This document shows, piece by piece, positions 55,711 to 64,000 of a stretch of DNA of 64,000 nucleotides. This DNA is from Gigantopelta aegis. Lineage: Eukaryota > Mollusca > Gastropoda > Neomphalida > Peltospiridae. The notes under the pieces are model-generated. The model was given only the letters and a program-made list of their open reading frames with translations. It was not told the origin of the DNA and did no database searches. Numbering within the stretch: position 1 is the first letter of the stretch; each line of letters opens with the position of its first letter. The translations under genes and the position numbers were made by a program. The stretch is from assembly GCF_016097555.1 (NCBI RefSeq), contig NC_054703.1:34805755-34869754 (forward strand). The letters are read 5' to 3'.

Positions 55711-55715
55711 CATAC

Positions 55716-55787
<72 letters not shown>

Positions 55788-55817
55788 AGAGACAGAGAGG
55801 GAGAGAGAGAGTGGGGG

Positions 55818-55873
<56 letters not shown>

Positions 55874-55875
55874 GG
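55603..55875. repeat. (GT)n, (TA)n and (GA)n microsatellites
   Basis: About 32 GT, about 12 TA, then two long GA runs. Confidence 0.97.
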
Positions 55876-56411
55876 CGAGAGAGGATATTAATCTGTGGGG
55901 AGAAAAGAAATGTATTGTATATTAATTCTGTTTGGCGACAGGTGACATTAAACGTAATACATTAGAAATGTAGGTTACGAATCAATATGACTCCATAAAT
56001 TAGTGGTACTTGATAAACTAGTCACGTCTTGCTACTCTTAGCCACAGTTCTCCCATGTTAACTATCATTTCGAGGAGTGCGGGGGGTTGTTGTTTTTGTT
56101 GTTTGTTTGGGGGTTTTTGTTGTTGTTGTTTGGGGGTTTTTTGGTTGTTTGTTTGTTTTGTTGGGTGGGTGGGGTTTTTATGTGGGGGTTTTTGTTGTTG
56201 TTGTTTTTGGGGGGGAGGAGGGTATGGTGCGCGCCTTCCCAGAAATACACAATTGTTTCGGGTTTTCTCTGCCGATGTAAAATATCTGACCAGAAAAACT
56301 ACTTTTAACCTTAATTGGATATAAGACAAATTAAAATGAAATGAGTGAATAATTAAACTTGTTTTATTTTGATAATTATATATAATTTATATATAATTTT
56401 TTTTTTTTCAG
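55876..56411. other. unassigned sequence with G/T-rich tract
   Basis: G/T runs at 56080-56222. A family C SINE tail remnant lies at 56303-56345. The AT-rich tract and T-run at 56365-56409 form the polypyrimidine tract of the acceptor at 56411. Confidence 0.55.
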
Positions 56412-56745
56412 ATGCTTGCCTAAAAAAAAGGCAGGAGTGACGTCATTTGTCCAGCTGGAGCAGACGTTCGAGCCCTCCAATCAGCAGTGTCGTTTCTTTC
56501 ACTCTTTCTCTCTGACCTATGACCTTTCACCACCCAACGGTTTCTCGTCTGTTTGTTTCTGCAGTATACCTACATTGGATATTTCTCTCTTTTTGGAAAA
56601 CGTTTTTCGTTACAGAACAATTTGTTTGGATTTTCCTGTGAAACAGTTGTGAAAGAAATGTTCTAAAATGAAAGTGAAACTTGTTTTTGTAACATGACTT
56701 TGTAAAAAAATATATTATTAAACAATAAAGGTATAACTTTCTATG
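56412..56745 (+). other. candidate 3' UTR exon of the peptide gene
   Basis: Follows a strong acceptor (13 T then CAG) and ends after AATAAA at 56724-56729. If the donor at 40405 is used, the last coding bases TG join the first base A of this exon to make TGA, ending the peptide after His95 instead of Trp96. A 78-codon frame at 56416-56652 has no recognisable feature and would be untranslated. The 16-kb gap and the absence of transcript data keep this tentative; it could be the end of another plus-strand gene. Confidence 0.4.
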
Positions 56746-56967
56746 TGAATGGTTTTTGTTTTTTGTTTTTATATTTTATCAATGTAAAAGCGCTATTTAA
56801 CAAAATGGTTGAGAAAGAAAGATTAAAAGATTATTTCTCACCAGATTTCAAACCTAAGGTTATATGGTGACTCTCCGTCACCCTCTGTCTCTCCCCCACC
56901 CCCATATTTCTCCTTTGCACTATCTGACAGTCTCTCTCTATGCCTCCCCCTCTCCTTCCCTGCCATC

Positions 56968-56969
<2 letters not shown>

Positions 56970-57058
<89 letters not shown>
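56970..57058. repeat. (CT)n microsatellite
   Basis: About 43 dinucleotide units. Confidence 0.97.
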
Positions 57059-57060
<2 letters not shown>

Positions 57061-57185
57061 CTCACCCCAGTGCACACATACAATCCATTATATGGAAAAC
57101 AAATAGCATTGCGATCGGTTTTCCCAGCTACAGAAAAACACAAAAAAACTTGATTAATTAATCCTTTTTTTTTTCTTCCTCTTCT

Positions 57186-57191
57186 TTTATT
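57186..57191 (-). terminator. polyadenylation signal of the PPPY gene
   Basis: AATAAA on the minus strand, 38 bases past the stop codon at 57229. Confidence 0.6.
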
Positions 57192-57228
57192 TTAAATTTC
57201 CAATAAAACTTTATAACATTCTTCTTTT

Positions 57229-57646
57229 TTAGTTTCCGTAAGGAGGTGGTTGGACGTTCCACGCCATCAGATTCTCGTCACTAGGTTGCGGTGCGGTGGC
57301 GACATTACGCACTTCCGTTCTCGTGTTGCGAGGAATGTAGGTCACCGGGTCTCCGTTCAGAAACGTTTGTTTATTTCCGGACGTTCCCGGTCGTTCGTTT
57401 CTGAACTCGGCAGACTCACATTCCTGTAGAATACGAAAGTATGCTCCGTCCTGACTCTGTAAGACCACTAGTCCGGGTTCCAGTTCCGTTGCGTACAGTT
57501 GGTTGACAACGACTCTTTCGTCGCGCGGAGAATTAGTCGGTGATTCGTCCTGGTTGCAGCAGTCCCAGAGACTGTAGATGATTATTGCGCAAATTCCAGC
57601 AACCATTACCGCCCCCAGAAGGTGTAAAGCGTCAAAACCTCCCAAA
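57229..57646 (-). CDS. single-pass membrane protein with PPPY tail, last coding exon
   Basis: Minus-strand exon after the acceptor TTGTTCTTTCAG. The first base completes a codon from an upstream exon not found in the window. It then encodes 138 residues to a TAA. Residues about 7-27 (LHLLGAVMVAGICAIIIYS) form a hydrophobic helix followed by WDCCNQ, a juxtamembrane cysteine pair that could be palmitoylated. The remaining roughly 105 residues are polar and end NVQPPPYGN; PPPY fits the PPxY consensus for WW domains such as those of NEDD4-type ligases or YAP-like proteins. Codon use is G/C-rich and the text is non-repetitive, unlike the surroundings. Shisa-like and WBP1-like proteins share a TM-then-PPxY layout, but without the N-terminal exons I do not assign a family. 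There is no ATG at the start of the exon. Confidence 0.78.
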
Positions 57647-57685
57647 CTGAAAGAACAAGGAAAAGTAAAGATTATTTCGTTTAAA

Positions 57686-58011
57686 GAAGGAAGGAAGTGT
57701 TTTATTTAACAACGCACTCAACACAATTTATTTACGGTTGTATGGCGTCGGACATATGTTAAAAGACCACACAAATATTGGGAGAGGAAACCCGTTTGTC
57801 GTCACTTCATGAACTACTCTTTTCGATTAGCAGCAAGGGATCGTTTATATGCACCATCCCAAAGACAGGGTAATATATACCACTGAATTTGTTATAGCAG
57901 TTGTGGAGCACTGGCTGGAATGAGAAATAGCCCACTAGGCACACTGACGGGAATCGTTCCTAGATCGATCGCGCATCAGGCGAGCACTGTACTACTGAGA
58001 TACGTCCCGCC
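57686..58011 (-). mobile_element. SINE family B, full length
   Basis: Minus-strand copy in the intron upstream of the PPPY exon, from GGAAGTGTTTTATTTAACAA to ATACGTCCCGCCC. Confidence 0.9.
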
Positions 58012-58014
58012 CTT

Positions 58015-58445
58015 TATTTTGTATAATGTCATCACTAGAGCATATTGATCAGGGACAGATCCAGGACATATTTTGCTGGGGGGGGGGGGGGAGGTAAAGG
58101 AAAATGGGCATATGGAGCAACTCGTCTAAAGGGCATCCCAGTGTAAAAAAAATTCAAAGAAGAAAAATGGGGCACCTGAATATTTTACGTGGGATGGCTC
58201 CCTTGGTCACCACACGTCCTGGATCGGCTTATGTTGACTTGTTAATTATCAGCTATTGGATGTCAAACATTTGATATTTCTCACACGTAGACGAAATCCG
58301 TTGCATTAGCTACCTTTTAGATTCCCACAGACAGGACAGCACATACCACGGCGTTATATATGCCAATCGCGTGGCTATGGTTGGGACGGGAAAAGAACAA
58401 TCAGAGAATGGGATAACCAACAGGAATCGACCATTCGACCCAATG
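58015..58445 (-). mobile_element. SINE A/G copy interrupted by a small element
   Basis: The tail (GTCATCACTAGAGCATATTG) stops at about 58048 and resumes TTGTTAATTATCAGCTATTG at about 58230. The insert (CAGATCCAGGACATAT to CACGTCCTGGATCGG) has inverted ends like the repeat at 28975. The body and a family G-like head (GGGACGGGAAAAGAACAATC) follow. Confidence 0.75.
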
Positions 58446-58547
58446 TGATATGAATGCACAACGAATATTCCTGTATATGTCAAAAACATTTATGGTGAAA
58501 TTCGAAATTGTAATTTTAATAATTTTGTTGTAGCCTCTATACAACCA

Positions 58548-58750
58548 GGTTCACCTCGGTGGTGACGTTGTTAAGCCATCGGACATAAGGCTGGTAGGTA
58601 CAGGGTTCGCAGCCCGGTACCGGCTTCCACCCAGAGAGAGTTTTAACAACTTGGCGGGTAGGTGTAAGACCACTACACCCTCTTCTCTCTCACTAACCAC
58701 TAACAAGTAACAACTAACACACTGTCCTGGACAGACAGCCCAGATAGCTG

Positions 58751-58810
<60 letters not shown>

Positions 58811-58875
58811 CCAGGACAGCGTGCTTGAACCTTAATTTGATATAAGCACGAAATTAAGCTGAAATGAAATGAAAT
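58548..58875 (+). mobile_element. SINE family C with (GT)n expansion
   Basis: Head CTCGGTGGTGACGTTGTTAA, B box GGGTTCGCAGCCCGG, GT repeat at 58755-58808, tail TTGATATAAGCACG and AAATG units. Confidence 0.9.
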
Positions 58876-59160
58876 GCTGTAGCAGCTTAATACAGTCCGG
58901 TTTAGGAAAATACTACAAACTTCTGATATGCCGTTTGAAATCTTCCTTTAATGATTACACGTAAGTTGACCTCTGTGGTATTTAAATAACCAGTTTTGTG
59001 AAGTTACTTGCATATGCCACTTGAATGACAGCAACACGGGGCGGTAGGCTACTCAGGCATGATTGCTCTTAACTGAAAAATGTCGTGGTTCGACCTATGT
59101 TGATTGTTTACACGGTACTTGTCAGTTGAGAGCTCTCCCTAAAATTAGTAGTGACATGTG
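58876..59160. other. unassigned sequence
   Basis: No feature recognised. Confidence 0.4.
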
Positions 59161-60280
59161 CCTGAAACTCGTTTGGATATAGGCACGCTAATACAGTAAA
59201 GTAAGTAGCGACATGACCCTCTCGACAGTGTTGTATATAGACACGCTAATACAGTAAAGTAAGTAGCGACATGACCCTCTCGACAGTGTTGTATATAGGC
59301 ACGCTAATACAGTAAAGTAAGTAGCGACATGACCCTCTCGACAGTGTTGTATATAGGCACGCTAATACAGTAAAGTAAGTAGCGACATGACCCTCTCGAC
59401 AGTGTTGTATATAGGCACGCTAATACAGTAAAGTAAGTAGCGACATGACCCTCTCGACAGTGTTGTATATAGGCACGCTAATACAGTAAAGTAAGTAGCG
59501 ACATGACCCTCTCGACAGTGTTGTATATAGGCACGCTAATACAGTAAAGTAAGTAGCGACATGACCCTCTCGACAGTGTTGTATATAGACACGCTAATAC
59601 AGTAAAGTAAGTAGCGACATGACCCTCTCGACAGTGTTGTATATAGGCACGCTAATACAGTAAAGTAAGTAGCGACATGACCCTCTCGACAGTGTTGTAT
59701 ATAGACACGCTAATACAGTAAAGTAAGTAGCGACATGACCCTCTCGACAGTGTTGTATATAGACACGCTAATACAGTAAAGTAAGTAGCGACATGACCCT
59801 CTCGACAGTGTTGTATATAGACACGCTAATACAGTAAAGTAAGTAGCGACATGACCCTCTCGACAGTGTTGTATATAGACACGCTAATACAGTAAAGTAA
59901 GTAGCGACATGACCCTCTCGACAGTGTTGTATATAGGCACGCTAATACAGTAAAGTAAGTAGCGACATGACCCTCTCGACAGTGTTGTATATAGACACGC
60001 TAATACAGTAAAGTAAGTAGCGACATGACCCTCTCGACAGTGTTGTATATAGGCACGCTAATACAGTAAAGTAAGTAGCGACATGACCCTCTCGACAGTG
60101 TTGTATATAGGCACGCTAATACAGTAAAGTAAGTAGCGACATGACCCTCTCGACAGTGTTGTATATAGGCACGCTAATACAGTAAAGTAAGTAGCGACAT
60201 GACCCTCTCGACAGTGTTGTATATAGGCACGCTAATACAGTAAAGTAAGTAGCGACATGACCCTCTCGACAGTGTTGTAT
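59161..60280. repeat. 58-bp satellite array, about 19 copies
   Basis: Unit GTAGCGACATGACCCTCTCG, ACAGTGTTGTATATAGGCAC, GCTAATACAGTAAAGTAA. Copies are nearly identical except for a G/A switch in ATAGGCAC/ATAGACAC. The first unit is preceded by CTCGTTTGGATATAGGCACG, which resembles the SINE C tail AATTGGATATAAGCACG. Confidence 0.96.
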
Positions 60281-60780
60281 TTTTCACAGAATATATTCGG
60301 ACATGGAAATTGTATTGAACTGCATGGAGTAAATAATTGTGGTGTGTAACCTGTAATAAAGATTGCAATAGTTGTAATATTTACCTGAGTACATCCGAGG
60401 ACATCGTAGGTACGATGATATATTACCTGTAAACATAGGAAAACAATATTTATTACACACCAGTGTAAGATATTGCTCATGTCATAACAATTACTCAATA
60501 TCTAATTAGTGTAATATTGGCGTGACGTGAGCGTGACGTAGATGACTTGCTGACCCAATTCGTAGAAAAATAACGTCTAGTAGGTCTCCACATCTGCTGA
60601 CTTCTGCGTTGCGGCTTGTTTGCAGTTGGTTTGTAATAAATAAAATACTAAACTAGCTTGCCTCTCATACCATTTGTTTTTATAAAACAGTGTTTTCGCT
60701 CGTCAGATACCAAACATGTCATAAAAATGGCATGACAGGCCAGCTTGTTTAGTATTCTATATTTATCTCACATTAGTAAC
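60281..60780. other. unassigned sequence
   Basis: A minus-strand frame (60498-60290) is the least repetitive here and includes TPCSSIQFPCPNIFCEK. It has nearby AG/GT dinucleotides but no join that fits the phase needed by the PPPY exon, so it is not called. Confidence 0.4.
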
Positions 60781-60854
60781 ATGTACATTATAGAACGAAA
60801 CGCGATTTGAAATTGATGGATGGAGATAGATGGATAGACACGCGCTCAAGCACG

Positions 60855-61121
60855 CACTGAAAATATATACAAATACACATACATTGCACATATACATACA
60901 AATAAACATAAAACACACATACACAAATATATAATACACGCACACATACACACACACACACACACACACATATACAAATATATAATACACGCACACATAC
61001 ACACACACGCACACACACACACACACATACCCAAATATATAATACATGCACACATAAACAAACATACAAATACGCATACACATAAATACACATACAGATA
61101 CACATACAGATACACATACAC

Positions 61122-61165
<44 letters not shown>

Positions 61166-61235
61166 ACACACATACACATACAAACACACATATATATATA
61201 AACGTACACATACAGATACGCAAGCATACACACAT
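60855..61235. repeat. CA/TA-rich microsatellite complex
   Basis: CA repeats interleaved with ACAAATATATAATACACGC-type units (three copies). Cys-Val-Tyr frames on the minus strand are artefacts. Confidence 0.95.
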
Positions 61236-61237
61236 AC

Positions 61238-61436
61238 CCATTAGACCCTTTTTCGTTCCAGCCAGTGCATCACGACTGGTATACCAAAGGTCGTGGTATG
61301 TGCTATCCGGTCTGTGGGATGATGCATGTAAAATATCCCTTGCTACTAATGGATTTCTAGTGGGTTTCCTCTCCAAGTCTATACGTCAGAATTACCAAAT
61401 GTTTGACATCCAATAGCCGATGATTAATATTAATAT
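61238..61436 (+). mobile_element. SINE family A, head missing
   Basis: From CCATTAGACCCTTTTTCGTT through the body to the tail CCAATAGCCGATGATTAATA. Confidence 0.88.
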
Positions 61437-62100
61437 TCTTCTTGGGGTTTTTTAATCTATTTTTATATTTAAAAATAATAATAATAATAATAATAATAAA
61501 AACATTTTAACCCTTTTTTTACTAGAAGCATATTGTTACTCAAATGGATATAAGAATTATATATGAAAAAAAAAGAAGAAAAAAAGAGAATAAATCTTCT
61601 TCTGAACGTAAACGTAGCAAATATTTCAACATCCAGACTGTCGCATACCCTATTAAAGAAAATATCTCTTTCTTTCATATTTAATGGAGTTGTCCAAGGT
61701 TGAGTCTTTTCTCCGTGTATCTTTTTGCTCTGTATTAATTATTATTAATAATTGTTTAAATCACAACGTGTGGGGACATGCATTGTTAACGGTTAGCTGT
61801 TGAGAACGAAAACAGAATGCTATTCTTTAACAGAACTCTTCAATAGAATTATAAATAGTATAGTCATACAGCATTACTTCGAAAATGATGTTATTCTGTA
61901 TATATTATGACTAGATCACAATCTCAATTTTTTGGAAGAAACAAAAAATATCTATCTTTAACAAAAAACATTGATGTGGGGGCGTAGATATACAATATTA
62001 CATTGAAAATGATGTTATTATCTATATATTATAACTTTTTCACGATCTTCATTTGTTTTTGGAGGAAATAAAAAATATATATCCTAAAACAAAAATTGAT
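61437..62100. other. unassigned AT-rich sequence
   Basis: (ATA)n at 61473-61500. Two related blocks (61880-61975 and 62000-62095) share AAAATGATGTTATT and GGARGAAA-AAAAAATAT words, a degenerate duplication. Confidence 0.55.
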
Positions 62101-62318
62101 GGGAGAAGCCATTGCCCCCGTGCCCCACCCCGCCCCCTCACTACGCCACTGTGTTCTACACAGTAATGTTATCTATTTAATGACATAAATATATATCATC
62201 CAACCGCTAAACATCTTGCCCCCGTGCCCCACCCCGCCCCTCACTACGCCACTGTGTTCTACACAGTAATGTTATCTATTTAATGACATAAATATACATC
62301 ATCCAACCGCTAAACATC
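62101..62318. repeat. 106-bp tandem duplication
   Basis: GCCCCCGTGCCCCACCCCGC, then ACTACGCCACTGTGTTCTAC, to CCAACCGCTAAACATC is present at about 62112 and again at 62218, nearly identical. Confidence 0.92.
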
Positions 62319-62384
62319 GAATGAATTTTGAATACTCGCAGCGTGTTCAAATCTTGCCAGCTGAATTGTTTTTGGATATAATTG

Positions 62385-62387
<3 letters not shown>

Positions 62388-62450
<63 letters not shown>
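62388..62450. repeat. (TA)n microsatellite
   Basis: About 31 TA units followed by CATA units that abut the MITE end. Confidence 0.96.
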
Positions 62451-62454
<4 letters not shown>

Positions 62455-62462
62455 CATACATA

Positions 62463-63114
62463 CAGTCAAACCTGACCTAGCGGCCACCTGTATTCAGCGG
62501 TCACCTGTCTTAAGCGGCCACTCCCCCCCCCAAAACGATTTATAACGTAAATGAACCTGTAATAAGCGGTCACCTGTCTAACGCGGTCAGTAGCCACTCA
62601 AATCGGATCCCAAATCGCTATAATACCTGTATTAAGCGGCCACAGTAAATGTTTCCTATTATATAAAAGGGATATTTAACAACAGCCATAAGATGCAGCA
62701 AATAACCGATCTTCACACCTTCAGGAATACTAGTACCCATTCAGTCCCGACATTTCTACTCTGTATCAATTGCCTCTGGACAGGCTACGCTTGACATTTG
62801 TAGATTCACTTATTATGACAATACACCGCATGAAGTAGAAATTAAATAATTAAATGGAAAGAGAAAACAAACTTGTTGAGAACGGTTAATTTAATACATT
62901 CCAATTACAGTTTTTCCGGTAGGAGGCGACATGTCAAAAGTTTATTTATAGTAAACTGTGAAGCACACATTCATTAATTAGCAGTACAGACGTTAACACA
63001 AGAAATAACAGCATATCTTTTAAAGACTATATGTCGCAACCTGTAATCAACGGCCACCTGTCTTAAGCGGCCACTTTTATCTACTCTCTTGTGTGACCGC
63101 TTAAGACAGGTTTT

Positions 63115-63115
<1 letters not shown>
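62463..63115. mobile_element. MITE with AAGCGGCCACCTGT-type termini
   Basis: The left end has CAGTCAAACCTG followed by repeated GCGGCCACCTGTATT/GCGGTCACCTGTCTTAA words. The right end has GTGACCGCTTAAGACAGG then TTTTACAC, the inverted match. (TA)n repeats flank both ends, suggesting a TA target. A diverged relative is at 28160-28215. No transposase is seen. Confidence 0.7.
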
Positions 63116-63117
<2 letters not shown>

Positions 63118-63185
<68 letters not shown>

Positions 63186-63186
63186 A
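63118..63186. repeat. (AT)n/(GT)n microsatellite
   Basis: About 22 AT units then about 10 GT units. Confidence 0.96.
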
Positions 63187-63188
63187 AT

Positions 63189-63287
63189 TGGCAACAGCGG
63201 GTTTCCTCTCAAACATCTGTGTTGTCCGACACCATATAACCGTAAATAAAATGTGTTGAGTGCGTCGTTAAATAAACATTTCCTTCC
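63189..63287 (+). mobile_element. SINE family B tail fragment
   Basis: GGCAACAGCGGGTTTCCTCT to GAGTGCGTCGTTAAATAAAC. 5' two-thirds missing. Confidence 0.87.
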
Positions 63288-63780
63288 TTTTTCTAAACAT
63301 TTAGCTCTTTTGTTAAATTATGGATCTGCCCCTGAAATTTCGACCAGGAAGCACCCCTACTAGATCTGTAATGGATATATCTATAAACCAAAGTAATAAA
63401 TGATTAATATTGATCAATATTGGTTGAACGAATTAAAAGAACCAAGGTTCTGTGTCATTTACAGTATTATTAGGTACTGAGAAACAATTACCTTCATTTG
63501 ACCTTGAAAATGTAGGTCGAATTGACCAATTATGAAAATCAAGGAAAACAAAATGGAACGCTTAGATTTTAAATGTCATGAATTTTTTATTTTTTTTAAA
63601 GACTTTAATCTCCCCTATTCATGAAATTTGGTTTCTGTTCCATGGACTGTTGTTTTTAGGTAGCAGCAGATCGATAAAAAAATTTATTTGACGTACCATT
63701 AAAAGTATGCAATTTCCCAATTAACGTACAGGTTTAGGCAAGTAATAGTTGCATATCTAAAATATACACATATTTTTAGC
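63288..63780. other. unassigned AT-rich sequence
   Basis: No feature recognised. Confidence 0.4.
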
Positions 63781-63784
63781 TAAG

Positions 63785-64000
63785 AAACAGTGTTCAAATC
63801 TTCCTGACTCTCCGACATAGATACATCGGCCTGGCTCCTGGACTAGGTGTATGTGTTTGTATGTGTATGTGTGTTTGTGTGTTCAAACCTTCCTGACTCT
63901 CCGACATAGATACATCGGCCTGGCTCCTGGACTAGGTGTATGTGTTTGTATGTGTTTGCGTGTTCAAACCTTCCTCACTCTCCGACATAGATACATCTGC
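63785..64000. repeat. about 82-92-bp tandem repeat, cut by window end
   Basis: TTCAAAYCTTCCTGACTCTC, CGACATAGATACATCGGCC, TGGCTCCTGGACTAGGTG plus a variable GTGTTTGT part is repeated from about 63793, 63881 and 63962. The array continues past the right edge. Confidence 0.9.

Noticed and set aside
56416-56652. 78-codon plus-strand frame after the 56411 acceptor
   Set aside because: Phe/Ser-rich without domain, signal or conserved pattern; follows a splice acceptor and precedes AATAAA, so more likely untranslated.
60232-60498. Minus-strand frame with several cysteines, possible upstream exon of the PPPY gene
   Set aside because: It runs into the 58-bp array, and the AG/GT-bounded pieces inside it do not give the phase required by the exon at 57646 without a stop.

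Overview
The window looks like a repeat-rich invertebrate nuclear genome, most probably a marine mollusc and perhaps a gastropod. Coding sequence is broken into short GT/AG exons a few kb apart. At least four tRNA-headed SINE families with shared body and tail modules are dispersed throughout, alongside a decayed non-LTR retrotransposon, several non-autonomous DNA elements, minisatellite and satellite arrays, and very long microsatellites. The taxonomic call is inference from repeat style, not from a marker gene. Nothing looks bacterial, viral or organellar.

Three protein-coding loci can be supported. (1) 15243 to 6803, minus strand: seven consecutive exons of a DC-STAMP-domain membrane protein (DCST1/DCST2, sneaky, SPE-42 family, known from sperm function). 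I joined them by splice sites and all phases agree, giving about 374 N-terminal residues; the C-terminal half lies beyond the left edge or in sequence I could not read as exons. (2) 28791-28872 plus 40200-40408, plus strand: a complete two-exon, 96-residue secreted prepropeptide with a TATA box, signal peptide, acidic spacer, a Lys-Arg cleavage site and a four-cysteine (CX3C-X11-CX3C) C-terminal peptide. I do not recognise its family, and it is the best candidate for something undescribed. A possible 3' UTR exon lies at 56412-56745. (3) 57646 to 57229, minus strand: the last coding exon of a small single-pass membrane protein ending in a PPPY motif. Loci 2 and 3 would converge tail to tail.

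Layout. 1-6800: tandem repeat, fold-back elements, an 88-bp array and a 556-bp MITE, probably all in a DCST intron. 6.8-15.2 kb: the DCST exons, with introns filled by trinucleotide repeats and SINEs. 15.2-18.6 kb: sparse repeats. 18.6-23.1 kb: a broken minus-strand LINE interrupted by a fold-back element and two SINEs. 23-28.6 kb: SINEs, a 1.6-kb array of a 52-bp hairpin-bearing monomer, CA/GT and tetranucleotide repeats. 28.6-40.4 kb: the peptide gene and its SINE-filled 11-kb intron. 40.4-56.4 kb: SINEs, a second copy of the MITE, a TTAA-type MITE with an expanded terminal repeat, and 2 kb of purine/pyrimidine tracts. 56.4-64 kb: the UTR-like exon, the PPPY gene, nested SINEs, a 58-bp array and another MITE.

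All joins, alignments and repeat-family groupings were made by eye. Coordinates of repeats are approximate to a few bases unless a target-site duplication is given.
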